Assembly (NCBI RefSeq): GCF_031458325.1 | Contig: NZ_JAVDYG010000001.1 | Coordinates: 3,658,001-3,722,000 of the forward strand | Direction: 5' to 3' | From: Nocardioides marmoribigeumensis | GTDB lineage: Bacteria > Actinomycetota > Actinomycetes > Propionibacteriales > Nocardioidaceae | DNA: 64,000 bases | Shown here: piece by piece, positions 19,793-29,076 of the stretch | How the letters are laid out: each line of letters opens with the position of its first letter | Numbering within the stretch: position 1 is the stretch's first letter | Position numbers and translations under genes: made by a program | Notes under the pieces: model-generated | What the model was told of the DNA's origin: nothing | The model's input: the letters and a program-made list of their open reading frames with translations, nothing else | Databases searched by the model: none

Positions 19793-20956
19793 GTGGACCT
19801 GATGGAGTACCAAGCGAAGGAGCTCTTCGCCAAGCACGGCGTGACGACCACGCTCGGGAAGGTCGTGACGACCGCCGACGACGCGAAGGCCGCCGCGGAG
19901 GAGATCGGTGGCGTCACCGTCATCAAGGCCCAGGTGAAGGCCGGTGGCCGCGGCAAGGCGGGTGGCGTCAAGATCGCCAAGACCCCCGACGAGGCCAAGG
20001 CCCACGCCGAGCAGATCCTCGCGCTGACCATCAAGGACCTCCCGGTCAACCGGGTGCTGGTCACCCCGGCCACCCCGCCGGTGGAGGAGTACTACTTCTC
20101 GTTCCTGCTCGACCGCTCCAACCGCTCCTACCTCTGCATCGCCAGCGTCGAGGGCGGCGTGGAGATCGAGGAGGTCGCCAAGACCAACCCCGACGCGGTG
20201 AAGAAGATCGCGATCGACGCCGGCACCGGTGTCGACGACGCCAAGGCCCAGGAGATCGTCGACGAGGCCGGCTTCCCGGCCGAGCTGCGCGACCAGGCCG
20301 TCGACATGGTCAAGGCCCTGTGGAAGGTCTTCGTCGAGGAGGACGCCACCCTGGTCGAGGTCAACCCGCTGGCCCGCCTCGAGGGCGACAAGCTCGAGGC
20401 GCTCGACGGCAAGGTGTCGCTCGACGACAACGCCGACTTCCGCCACGAGGACCACGCCGGCTTCGAGATCCGCGAGGAGACCGACCCGCTGGAGGCGAAG
20501 GCCAAGGACAAGGGCCTGAACTACGTCAAGCTCGACGGCCAGGTCGGCATCATCGGCAACGGCGCCGGCCTGGTGATGAGCACCCTCGACGTCGTGGCCT
20601 ACGCCGGTGAGAAGCACGGCGGGGTCAAGCCGGCCAACTTCCTCGACATCGGCGGCGGTGCCAACGCCCAGGTGATGGCCGACGGTCTCGACGTGATCCT
20701 CAACGACCCGCAGGTCAAAGCGGTGTTCGTCAACGTCTTCGGCGGCATCACCGCCTGCGACGAGGTCGCCAACGGCATCAAGGGCGCGCTGGAGATCCTC
20801 GGCGACGAGGAGAACAAGCCGCTCGTCGTACGCCTCGACGGCAACAACGTCGACAAGGGGCGAGCGATCCTCGAGGAGCTCAACCACCCGCTCGTGACAG
20901 TGGTGGACACCATGGACGGCGCGGCCGACAAGGCCGCCGAGCTGGCGAACAAGTAA
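19793..20956 (+). CDS. sucC: Succinyl-CoA synthetase beta subunit (ADP-forming)
   Basis: The 387-residue subunit binds nucleotide in an ATP-grasp fold and makes succinate plus ATP from succinyl-CoA with SucD. The start GTG begins the family-typical [17 protein letters not shown]. The ATP-grasp lysine region is [16 protein letters not shown]. The C-terminal CoA-ligase domain has [10 protein letters not shown] and [16 protein letters not shown]. The gap to sucD is 12 bases. The succinyl-CoA node is also fed by mutAB-meaB at 49432-54514. Confidence 0.97.
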   Translation: MDLMEYQAKELFAKHGVTTTLGKVVTTADDAKAAAEEIGGVTVIKAQVKAGGRGKAGGVKIAKTPDEAKAHAEQILALTIKDLPVNRVLVTPATPPVEEYYFSFLLDRSNRSYLCIASVEGGVEIEEVAKTNPDAVKKIAIDAGTGVDDAKAQEIVDEAGFPAELRDQAVDMVKALWKVFVEEDATLVEVNPLARLEGDKLEALDGKVSLDDNADFRHEDHAGFEIREETDPLEAKAKDKGLNYVKLDGQVGIIGNGAGLVMSTLDVVAYAGEKHGGVKPANFLDIGGGANAQVMADGLDVILNDPQVKAVFVNVFGGITACDEVANGIKGALEILGDEENKPLVVRLDGNNVDKGRAILEELNHPLVTVVDTMDGAADKAAELANK

Positions 20957-20968
20957 GGGCCGCAGAGA

Positions 20969-21850
20969 ATGTCGATCTACCTCAACAAGGACTCCAAGAT
21001 CATCGTCCAGGGCATGACGGGCGGCATGGGGTCGAAGCACACCACCTTGATGGTCGAGTCCGGCTCGAACATCGTCGGCGGCGTCAACGCCCGCAAGGCC
21101 GGCACCAACGTCGAGCTCGGCGGCAAGGACCTCCCGGTCTTCGGCTCCGTCGAGGAGGCGATGAAGGAGACCGGCGCCAACGTGTCGGTCGTCTTCGTGC
21201 CCCCGGCGTTCACCAAGGACGCCTGCATCGAGGCCATCGACGCGGGCATCGAGCTCCTCGTCGTGATCACCGAGGGCGTCCCGGTGCAGGACACCGCCGA
21301 GGTCTTCGCCTACCTCGAGGGCAAGAGCACCCGCATGATCGGCCCGAACTGCCCCGGCATCATCACGCCGGAGGAGTCGCTGGCCGGCATCACGCCGCAC
21401 ACGATCGCGGGCAAGGGCCCGGTCGGCCTGGTGTCCAAGTCGGGCACGCTGACCTACCAGATGATGTTCGAGCTGCGTGACCACGGCTTCACCACCGCCA
21501 TCGGCATCGGCGGCGACCCGGTCATCGGCACCACGCACATCGATGCCCTCGAGGCCTTCGAGAACGACCCCGACACCAAGGCGATCGTGATGATCGGCGA
21601 GATCGGTGGCGACGCCGAGGAGCGGGCCGCGGACTACATCAAGGCCCACGTGACCAAGCCGGTCGTCGGCTACGTCGCCGGCTTCACCGCCCCCGAGGGC
21701 AAGACGATGGGCCACGCCGGCGCCATCGTCTCCGGCTCCTCCGGCACCGCCGAGGCCAAGAAGGAGGCCCTCGAGGCCGCCGGGGTCAAGGTCGGCAAGA
21801 CGCCGTCGGAGACCGCTCAGCTGATGCGGGAGATCCTCGAGAGCCTGTGA
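20969..21850 (+). CDS. sucD: Succinyl-CoA synthetase alpha subunit
   Basis: The 293-residue subunit binds CoA and carries the phosphohistidine. Visible motifs are [12 protein letters not shown] near the N-terminus, [11 protein letters not shown] in the middle, and [14 protein letters not shown], whose histidine is the phosphorylated residue. It follows sucC in one operon. A strong hairpin and an unusual palindrome lie just after the stop. Confidence 0.97.
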   Translation: MSIYLNKDSKIIVQGMTGGMGSKHTTLMVESGSNIVGGVNARKAGTNVELGGKDLPVFGSVEEAMKETGANVSVVFVPPAFTKDACIEAIDAGIELLVVITEGVPVQDTAEVFAYLEGKSTRMIGPNCPGIITPEESLAGITPHTIAGKGPVGLVSKSGTLTYQMMFELRDHGFTTAIGIGGDPVIGTTHIDALEAFENDPDTKAIVMIGEIGGDAEERAADYIKAHVTKPVVGYVAGFTAPEGKTMGHAGAIVSGSSGTAEAKKEALEAAGVKVGKTPSETAQLMREILESL

Positions 21851-21866
21851 CCCGCTGGGTTCAGTT

Positions 21867-21884
21867 TCACTAGGTACCTAGTGA
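21867..21884. promoter_or_regulatory. 18-bp perfect palindrome between sucD and kynU
   Basis: TCACTAGGTACCTAGTGA is a perfect palindrome at 44% GC in a genome well above 70%. It sits between the 3' ends of two convergent genes, where an operator has no obvious promoter to act on. No function is assigned. Confidence 0.5.
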
Positions 21885-21887
21885 CTT

Positions 21888-21925
21888 TGGCACTCCCCGA
21901 GCGAAACTTCGCTCGGGGAGTGCCA
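21888..21925. terminator. Bidirectional terminator between sucD and kynU
   Basis: An 18-bp perfect stem (arms starting TGGCACTCCCCGAGCGAA) closes a two-base loop, in practice a loop of four to six. It serves the convergent genes sucD and kynU. Confidence 0.8.
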
Positions 21926-21954
21926 GTTCTCCCGCAGGTACGACGGCCACGGGG

Positions 21955-23184
21955 TCAGGTCACCGCGAGACGACGGGCGTACGCCGGGTCGAGGTGCTCC
22001 TCGCTCTCCATCACCGTGACCAGGTGCTCGACGGCGTCCCAGAGGTCGACGTGCCGGACGTAGAGCGGCGCGACCCCGAAGCGGGCGACGTCGGGGGTGC
22101 GGAAGTCGCCCACGACCCCGCGGGCGATGAGCGCCTGCACGACGCCGTAGGCGTCGGGGTGGCGGAACGAGACCTGGCTGCCGCGCCGCTCGTGCTCGCG
22201 CGGGGTGATCAGCTCGAAGCCGTCGACCCGTGACTCGACCAGCTCGACCAGGTGGTCGGTCAGGGCCAGCGAGGCGGCCCGCAGGTCGGCCGTCGCGACG
22301 CCGTCGAAGACCTCGAGCGCGGACTCCAGGGCGGACAGCGCCAGGACGGGCGGGGTGCCGACGACCATGCGCTGGATGCCGGGCGCGGGCTCGAAGTCGC
22401 GGTGCATCTCGAACGGTGCGGCGTGGCCCCACCAGCCGGTGATCGGCTGGTCCAACGAGTCCTGCAGTCGTGGGGCCGCCCAGACGAAGGCGGGGGAGCC
22501 GGGGCCCCCGTTGAGGTACTTGTAGGTGCACCCGACGGCGAGGTCGGCGTCGGCCGCGGCGAGGTCGACGGGCACGGCGCCGGTGGAATGGCACAGGTCC
22601 CAGAGCGTGACGGCGCCGACGGCGTGCGCGGCCGCGGTCAGGCCGGGCAGGTCGAACATCGCGCCGCTACGGAAGTCCACGTGGGTCAGGGCGAGGACCG
22701 CGACGTCCTCGTCGAGGGACGCGGCCGGGTCGGCCGGGTCGCACCAGCGCAGCTCGAGGTCGAGCAAGGCCGCGACGCCCTGGGCGACGTAGCCGTCGGT
22801 CGGGAACGTGGTCGGCTCGAGCACGACCACGCGCCGGTCGGGTCGCAGCCGCGCGGCGGCCACCATCGCCTTGAACAGCGTGACGCTGGTGGAGTCGCCC
22901 ACGGTCACGTCCTCAGGGGCGGCGCCGATCAGCGGCGCGATGCGGGCCCCGCAGCGGGCGTTGAGGTGGGTCCAGTCGGCGGAGTTCCACCCCCGGACCA
23001 GCTCGCTGCCCCACTCCCGGCGTACGACGGCCGCCAGCCGGTCCGGCACGTGCCGGGGCAGGGCGCCCAGCGAGTTGCCGCACAGATAGACGACGCCGTC
23101 GGGCAGGTCGAACAGCTCGCGCCGCCCGCGCAGCGGGCTGGCGGCGTCACGGGCCTCGGCGTCCTCGCGGGTGAGGTGGGTCAT
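21955..23184 (-). CDS. kynU: Kynureninase
   Basis: The 409-residue PLP enzyme cleaves kynurenine to anthranilate and alanine. Family marks are YLCGNSLGALP near the N-terminus, the DLCHSTGAVPVDL segment holding the PLP aspartate, the PLP-lysine motif CTYKYLNGGPG, and GWWGHAAPFEM. The ATG at 23182-23184 follows a TAGCGT box by six bases. No tryptophan dioxygenase or formamidase is beside it, so in this window it is an orphan step of tryptophan breakdown. Confidence 0.95.
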   Translation of the reverse strand: MTHLTREDAEARDAASPLRGRRELFDLPDGVVYLCGNSLGALPRHVPDRLAAVVRREWGSELVRGWNSADWTHLNARCGARIAPLIGAAPEDVTVGDSTSVTLFKAMVAAARLRPDRRVVVLEPTTFPTDGYVAQGVAALLDLELRWCDPADPAASLDEDVAVLALTHVDFRSGAMFDLPGLTAAAHAVGAVTLWDLCHSTGAVPVDLAAADADLAVGCTYKYLNGGPGSPAFVWAAPRLQDSLDQPITGWWGHAAPFEMHRDFEPAPGIQRMVVGTPPVLALSALESALEVFDGVATADLRAASLALTDHLVELVESRVDGFELITPREHERRGSQVSFRHPDAYGVVQALIARGVVGDFRTPDVARFGVAPLYVRHVDLWDAVEHLVTVMESEEHLDPAYARRLAVT

Positions 23185-23190
23185 GGGGCC

Positions 23191-23196
23191 ACGCTA
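23191..23196 (-). promoter_or_regulatory. -10 box of kynU (leaderless type)
   Basis: TAGCGT on the minus strand is six bases before the ATG. Confidence 0.5.
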
Positions 23197-23231
23197 ACGC
23201 GGGGGGACGCAAGCCGCGGACGACCGACACT

Positions 23232-23284
23232 GGCGCCGATGTCGGCCCCCGACGGGCCGGAGTGCCGCATCGGCGCCGATGTCG
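23232..23284. repeat. 13-bp direct repeats with an inner inverted repeat, upstream of kynU
   Basis: GGCGCCGATGTCG occurs at 23232-23244 and 23272-23284. CGCCGATG (23234-23241) pairs with CATCGGCG (23268-23275). The stretch lies after the acylase stop and upstream of the kynU promoter, so it may end the acylase transcript or be a regulator site. Confidence 0.4.
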
Positions 23285-23291
23285 ACCGGCG

Positions 23292-25814
23292 TCAGCGCGG
23301 GGCGCTCACCGTCCTCCGGCTCACCCGGTCCTCGCGGATCTGGGCGCGGGTGAACGGGAAGGCGACCCACTCCTTGCGCGCGAACATCCGGGTCTGGTCC
23401 GCCGACCACCGCGACCGGGGATCGGTCGACTGGGAGTAGGTCAGGATCGTGCGCGCCAGCACCCGTCCGGCGTCGAGGAACGAGATCGCCTGGATGTGCG
23501 AGGAGCCGTAGGAGACCGGGACGAGGTGGTCCTTGTTGGCCGCCGGGGTCCGCGACGAGGTGACGTTGGCGTTGCCGACGAAGCCGTCGCCGCCGCCGAG
23601 CCCGATCGGCGGAGCCCCCTCGTCACCGGCGACCTGCAGCGTGCCCCACGGCGTGGCCGGCGCGACCATCTTCGAGGCGAGGTAGGCCAGCGCGTCGCTC
23701 ATCGCCTGCACGACCTCGGGGTTGTTCTCGTTGAGGTTGCGCGGGGTGTTCACCGGGTCGTTGGCGTCGAACGGCACCTCCCAGATCGGCGTCGTGGCGT
23801 CCAGCGCGCGGAGCATGAACTCCTGGAAGATGTGGGTGCCCACGCTGTCGCGGTCGCTGCGCCCGTCCCACGTGCGGAGCACGTCGCAGGACGCGCCGCC
23901 GTCGGCCGCCTCGCAGACGTCGACCAGGTCGTTGTCCTGGCGGGCCAGGATCGCGCCCATGATGCGGTTCTGGTGCTCGAAGCCGCGCAGGGCGCGCGGG
24001 GTGACCTTGGCGTGCTTCAGGCGGTCGAGCACGTAGTGGTAGACCATCCGCGTCCGCAGGGTCCGCTCGCACTTCTCGCAGCCGATGATGCGCGCGTAGC
24101 CCTCGAGCCGCTGCTTGGGGTTGGGCAGCCAGTAGGAGTCGTTGGCGTTGGCGACCCAGTCCTTGCGGAACGCCTCGGGCAGGTTCTTCGGCCCGAAGAT
24201 GCCGGGCCGGCTGGCGTCGGCGTCGGTGCCCCACTTGCAGTCGCTGGTGGCGCGGGTGCCGTCGAGGCCGGGGAGGCCGGCGACGTTGAACAGCACCTGC
24301 CCGGTGGGCGTGGCGCACTGGTTGACCTGTGCGTTGGTGACGTGCGGGACGACCGAGTGGTCGGCGTACACGACGTCCCCGTTGCGGTCCGCCGCGGTCG
24401 TGTTCACCCACGGCATGCCGCCGCCGACGTCCTGCTTGTGCAGCAGGTCGCGGACGTTGCGGGCCTTGCCCATGTCGAGGAACGTGTCGACGGTGCGCAG
24501 GTGCTCGGCGTTGGCGTCCTTGAGCGCGAAGAAGCTCACCGGCGTCCACGGCATGAAGGTCGCCTGGTCGGACAGCACGTAGCCCTCACCGGTGCGGTAG
24601 AGGTCCTCGCTGACCTTGCCGAGCGAGCCGCCGGGCTTCCTGACGGTGATCGAGACGGTCCGGTGGTCCAGCTCCTTGGGGCCGGAGTCGGTCAGGTAGG
24701 TCGTCGGGTTGCCGAGGACCTTGTACTCGTACGGCGTGAAGCGGTAGGCCGTGCTGACCGTGTGGCTCCAGGCCACGTTGCGGTTCCAGCCGATGTTGAT
24801 CACCGGGGAGCCGATCAGGCTGGCCCCGGCCACGTCGTAGACGCCCGGGATCGTCAGCTGCGCCTGCTCGAAGCGGTAGCGGCCCCGCCACGGGAAGTGG
24901 GGGTTGCCCAGCACCATGCCCCGCCCGGTCGAGGTCGCGGCGGACCCGAGCGCGGTGGCGTTGGAGCCGAACGGCTCGCGCGGGTCCTTGCCGAGCGCCT
25001 TGAGGAGCGCGTCGCGGTCGGTCACGGTCGGCGCCTTGGCGAAGGAGGTGAGGGCCGCGGTCGGGGCGACCGCCCCGGTCGGGGGAGCGGCGTCGACGAT
25101 CTGGGGGACGAAGACCCCGGTGGAGGCGAGCAGGTTGGCCGCGTAGACGCCGTACCAGAGGTCGAGGGCGGTCGCGTCCGGCCGGATGTAGCCCCTCCCG
25201 CGGCAGGTCGGGTCGGGCACGTTCGTGCGGCCACCGATGTCGCGGATGTACTTGTTCACGCCCGCGACGTAGCCCCGCACCATCGCGCGCGCCTGCTTGC
25301 CCGGCCCCCGCCTCGGGTCCGCGAGCAGCTTCTCGACGACCTTGCGGTTGTGGATGTCGGTGAACAGCGCGTCGGTCTGCAGGTTGGTCGCGTTGAGCGT
25401 GACCTGGTCGTCGTACCTCCTGTGGGGGCCGAACCACCTCGAGCGCTGGCCACGACCGGTGACCAGGGTGTCGGCCAGGTTGCACAGGTTGGTCTGCGCG
25501 GTCGCGTAGCCGTGACCGAACCCCAGCGAGCCCCAGTCGTCGGCGACGACGTGCGGGATGCCGTGCCGGGTGCGCGTGATCGTCGCCCGGTAGCCGGAGT
25601 ACGACGCGGCGCGCGCGCTGTCGACCGCCCGCGGCTCGGCCCCGGCAGCGGCCGGCGTGCCCTGGGCGGCCAGGACGAGCAGGGGAGCGGCCAGCGAGCC
25701 GGCGGCGAGGACCGCGAGGGAGCGGCGGCCGGGACGGCGGGTGGCACGGCTGGTGGCACGGCGGGTGGCACGGCTGGTGGCACGGCTGGTGGCACGGCTG
25801 GGGTGCAGGCGCAC
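23292..25814 (-). CDS. Secreted penicillin-acylase-family Ntn hydrolase (aculeacin/AHL acylase-like)
   Basis: The 840-residue precursor resembles acylases that remove fatty acyl chains from cyclic lipopeptides or acyl-homoserine lactones. The N-terminus has five near-identical Arg-Ala-Thr-Ser/Arg units, then a signal-type hydrophobic stretch (about 33-55). The alpha part has HGIPHVVADDWGSLGFGHGYA. The predicted self-cleavage site is before Ser284 in EPFGSNATALG, with GMVLGNPHFPW and ALIGSPVINIGWNRNVAWSHT after it. I chose the GTG at 25812-25814 because GAGGAG lies seven bases upstream; a GTG ten codons earlier lacks this. A TAACTT box (25869-25874, minus) may be its -10. Confidence 0.88.
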   Translation of the reverse strand: MRLHPSRATSRATSRATRRATSRATRRPGRRSLAVLAAGSLAAPLLVLAAQGTPAAAGAEPRAVDSARAASYSGYRATITRTRHGIPHVVADDWGSLGFGHGYATAQTNLCNLADTLVTGRGQRSRWFGPHRRYDDQVTLNATNLQTDALFTDIHNRKVVEKLLADPRRGPGKQARAMVRGYVAGVNKYIRDIGGRTNVPDPTCRGRGYIRPDATALDLWYGVYAANLLASTGVFVPQIVDAAPPTGAVAPTAALTSFAKAPTVTDRDALLKALGKDPREPFGSNATALGSAATSTGRGMVLGNPHFPWRGRYRFEQAQLTIPGVYDVAGASLIGSPVINIGWNRNVAWSHTVSTAYRFTPYEYKVLGNPTTYLTDSGPKELDHRTVSITVRKPGGSLGKVSEDLYRTGEGYVLSDQATFMPWTPVSFFALKDANAEHLRTVDTFLDMGKARNVRDLLHKQDVGGGMPWVNTTAADRNGDVVYADHSVVPHVTNAQVNQCATPTGQVLFNVAGLPGLDGTRATSDCKWGTDADASRPGIFGPKNLPEAFRKDWVANANDSYWLPNPKQRLEGYARIIGCEKCERTLRTRMVYHYVLDRLKHAKVTPRALRGFEHQNRIMGAILARQDNDLVDVCEAADGGASCDVLRTWDGRSDRDSVGTHIFQEFMLRALDATTPIWEVPFDANDPVNTPRNLNENNPEVVQAMSDALAYLASKMVAPATPWGTLQVAGDEGAPPIGLGGGDGFVGNANVTSSRTPAANKDHLVPVSYGSSHIQAISFLDAGRVLARTILTYSQSTDPRSRWSADQTRMFARKEWVAFPFTRAQIREDRVSRRTVSAPR
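25741..25800. repeat. Five tandem 12-bp repeats inside the acylase N-terminus
   Basis: Five copies of GTGGCACGGCTG (one with G for T) run without a gap and encode the RAT(S/R) units of the region before the signal sequence. Copy number is likely to vary by slippage without shifting the frame. Confidence 0.9.
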
Positions 25815-25964
25815 GGGGGCTCCTCGGCAGGCGACAGGGACCACGCGTCCAACGACGAATGTGAGCCGAAGTTAGGTTCTGCTGGTCGGCGAATCCCGCC
25901 CGGATCCAGCGAGGTGCGGCGTGGGAGCCCGCCCGGGACGGCGCGAGCGGAGAGGATGTCGGCG

Positions 25965-27491
25965 ATGACCGACCTGCTCTCCCGCCCGACCCGCGCCCCA
26001 CGCGACCGCGCCGGCTCGTCCGGCTCGTCCGGTGGTGGCCGCGCGAGCGAGCCGGGCCAGCGGGCGCTCGCCGTGAGCGCGGCCTGGGCCGGCGTGGTGG
26101 CGCCGGCGATCCTGCTGGCGGTCTTCTGGGGCGTCGCGCTGGTCGGCTGGTTCTCCTCCGACGGCGGCTCCCACGGCACCACCCGCACCGCCCTGCGCAT
26201 CGGCGCCGACGCCTGGCTCCTGGCCCACGGGGCCCACCTGCAGGTCGGCGCGGCGACGGTCACCGCGGTGCCCCTCGGCCTGAGCCTGCTCTGCGCCTAC
26301 GTCGCCTTCCGGGCCGGCCGCTGGGCCGGCGCGACGTCCGAGGTCGAGGACCTCATGTCGCTCGGTCTGGGCGCGGTCGTGCTCGGCGGCACCTACGCCA
26401 GCGTCGCCCTCGTCGCGGCGATCCTCGCCGCGACACCGGCGGCCGCGCCCGACCCGCTGCGGGCGTTCCTCGGCGGCGCCGTCGTGGCCGGAGTGGCCGG
26501 CGGGCTCGGGCTGGTCGTCGGGTCCGGCCTGCGCGCCGAGCTGCGCGCGCTCCTGCCCACCCATGCCCGCGCCGTCCTCTTCGGCGGCCTGGTCGCCTTC
26601 CTCGCGACGTACGCCGCCGGGGCCGTCCTGTCCGGCCTGGCGGTGGCGGTCCGCGGCCAGTCGGTGGCCAACGTCCTGGCCGGCCTCCACCTCGACGGGG
26701 CCGGTGCCTTCTTCTCGGTCGGCCTGGTCGCCGTCCTCGCCCCCAACCTCGCCGGGTGGGGCGCCTCCTACCTCCTCGGGCCCGGCTTCGCCCTCGGCAC
26801 GGGCACGGTCGTGGCGCCCTCGGGCGTCGTGCTCGGCCCGGTCCCCGCGGTGCCCGTCCTGGCGGCCGTGCCGGGCAACGGCCCCGCCCCCGGCTGGGCG
26901 CTCGCGGTGCTGGCGGTCCCGGTCCTGTGCGGGCTCTACGCCGGCCGCGCGACCCTGCGACGCTTCCCGACCCGGTCCTACGCCGTGGGGGCTGCTCGGT
27001 CCGCCGGTGCCGGGCTGCTCGCCGCGGTCGCGCTGGCCTTCCTCGCCGCCGTGTCCGGAGGGTCGGTCGGGTCCGGCCGCATGACCGACGTCGGCCCGGC
27101 CGCCGGCCCGACGCTGCTGATGTCCCTGGCCACCGTCGCCCTCGGCGCGGTCGTGGCCGGGCTGCTCCAGGTGTGGTGGCGCACCCGCCACGGCGACGAG
27201 GGCGACCTCGTCGACGAGGGCCCGCTGGACCGGTCCATCCCGTGGCGCGACCGCGAGGCCGCGGCGGGCCGCGCGGAGGCGCGCTCCGACCGACGCCGCG
27301 AGCGCCGGGCCCGTCGCCGCGGTGTCGCCGTCGACGACCCCCGGGCCGACGTGCCCGGGTGGGCCGACCTCGGGGTCTGGAGCGCCTCGACCCGGCACGT
27401 GCCGCGCCGGTCAGGGCCGTCCGGGGAGACCCAGGCGGTCCACCCGCCCGACGACGGCGAGCAGACGGCCCACGTGCCGCGTCCGGAGTGA
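25965..27491 (+). CDS. DUF6350-type polytopic membrane protein
   Basis: The 508-residue protein has about nine or ten hydrophobic helices between residues 25 and 400. The last 100 residues are a charged cytoplasmic tail rich in Arg and Asp/Glu. Its place just before purN-purH matches the conserved actinobacterial DUF6350 family, whose role is not settled. I chose the ATG at 25965 because GGAGAGG lies ten bases upstream. The ATG at 25956 is too close to that site. Confidence 0.8.
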   Translation: MTDLLSRPTRAPRDRAGSSGSSGGGRASEPGQRALAVSAAWAGVVAPAILLAVFWGVALVGWFSSDGGSHGTTRTALRIGADAWLLAHGAHLQVGAATVTAVPLGLSLLCAYVAFRAGRWAGATSEVEDLMSLGLGAVVLGGTYASVALVAAILAATPAAAPDPLRAFLGGAVVAGVAGGLGLVVGSGLRAELRALLPTHARAVLFGGLVAFLATYAAGAVLSGLAVAVRGQSVANVLAGLHLDGAGAFFSVGLVAVLAPNLAGWGASYLLGPGFALGTGTVVAPSGVVLGPVPAVPVLAAVPGNGPAPGWALAVLAVPVLCGLYAGRATLRRFPTRSYAVGAARSAGAGLLAAVALAFLAAVSGGSVGSGRMTDVGPAAGPTLLMSLATVALGAVVAGLLQVWWRTRHGDEGDLVDEGPLDRSIPWRDREAAAGRAEARSDRRRERRARRRGVAVDDPRADVPGWADLGVWSASTRHVPRRSGPSGETQAVHPPDDGEQTAHVPRPE

Positions 27492-27509
27492 CGGGTCGGG
27501 GCTGACGGG

Positions 27510-28304
27510 TCAGGCCGTCGCGGTGACGATGACGGCCCGGAGGAGCCCGGCCTGCGTGGCCGCGACGTTGTTGCCCAGCCGCGCGAGGAAGGTCGGCCCG
27601 AGCAGGGTCCCCTGGTTGACCGGCCCCGGAGGCGGCCCACCCGTCGTGGCCGCGGTGTGGTCCTCGACGGCCTCGACGCTCAGCCCGGCCGCCTCGAGGT
27701 GCCGCTGGTAGTCCTCGGCCGTCTCCACGAACGACGAGCGCTCGTCGTCGGCCCACGGCAGGGGATAGGTCAGGTCGACCGGCCCCGTCGCCATCTGGTC
27801 GTAGACCGCGAACCGGCCGCCGGGCCGCAGCACCCGGCGTACCTCCGAGAAGACCGCGGCCTTGTCGGGCACGTTCATCCCGACGTGGACCATCACCGCG
27901 GCGTCGAGACTCGCGTCCTCGAGCGGGAGGTGCTCGCCGGGGGAGACCACGAAGCCCGCCCGGTCCCCGAGCCCGACCCGGGCGGTGAGCTCGGTCGCGG
28001 ACTCGACGAACTCCGGGGTGAGGTCGACCCCGGTCACCTGCGCCCCTCGCAGGGCGGCCATCCGGCTCGTCCCGCCGATGCCGCAGCCGACGTCGAGCAG
28101 CGCGGTGCCCTCGCCGACGCCGAGCACCTCGAGGACGTGGCCCGTGGCCGCGGCGCCCCCGGCGTGGAGCTGGTCGACGGGGTAGAGGTCGGCCGGGGTG
28201 AGGCGGTCGAGGTCCACCCCGTGCTGGGCGAGGGCTGCCAGCACGCGCTCGGCGAGACTGCCCTCCGAGCCGTAGTAGCCGGTCACCAGGTCGCGCACGT
28301 CCAT
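27510..28304 (-). CDS. Class I SAM-dependent methyltransferase
   Basis: The 264-residue protein has motif I LLDVGCGIGGTS (about 69-80), the acidic post-I loop VTGVDLTPE, and VLRPGGRFAVYDQ after the substrate loop. This pattern fits small-molecule methyltransferases such as the UbiE or glycine/sarcosine type; the substrate cannot be named. GGAGGAGG precedes the ATG at 28302-28304. A TAGCGT box at 28348-28353 (minus) is a plausible -10. It is inserted antisense between DUF6350 and purN. Confidence 0.85.
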   Translation of the reverse strand: MDVRDLVTGYYGSEGSLAERVLAALAQHGVDLDRLTPADLYPVDQLHAGGAAATGHVLEVLGVGEGTALLDVGCGIGGTSRMAALRGAQVTGVDLTPEFVESATELTARVGLGDRAGFVVSPGEHLPLEDASLDAAVMVHVGMNVPDKAAVFSEVRRVLRPGGRFAVYDQMATGPVDLTYPLPWADDERSSFVETAEDYQRHLEAAGLSVEAVEDHTAATTGGPPPGPVNQGTLLGPTFLARLGNNVAATQAGLLRAVIVTATA

Positions 28305-28347
28305 GCCTGCCTCCTCCGCCCGACCCCGGGCCCACCGGGTCGCACGG

Positions 28348-28353
28348 ACGCTA
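28348..28353 (-). promoter_or_regulatory. -10 box of the methyltransferase gene
   Basis: TAGCGT on the minus strand lies 43 bases before the ATG, leaving a short leader with the GGAGGAGG site. Confidence 0.4.
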
Positions 28354-28431
28354 TGCCACCCGGGCCCGCAGGACCAGGGCCGCTGGGCCCGACGGGGCTG
28401 GGCGCGGTCCGGCCCGAGGCTGGTGGACGGA

Positions 28432-28437
28432 TACCCT
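28432..28437 (+). promoter_or_regulatory. -10 box of the purN-purH operon (leaderless type)
   Basis: TACCCT is six bases before the purN GTG at 28444. Confidence 0.5.
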
Positions 28438-28443
28438 GGACGC

Positions 28444-29072
<629 letters not shown>

Positions 29073-29076
<4 letters not shown>

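Noticed and set aside
25741-25800. A CRISPR-like or satellite array.
   Set aside because: There are no spacers; the units are contiguous, in frame and coding.
23262-25955. An in-frame upstream extension of about 900 codons for the DUF6350 protein.
   Set aside because: It runs antisense through the acylase gene; the ribosome site at 25948-25954 and the hydrophobic pattern start at 25965.
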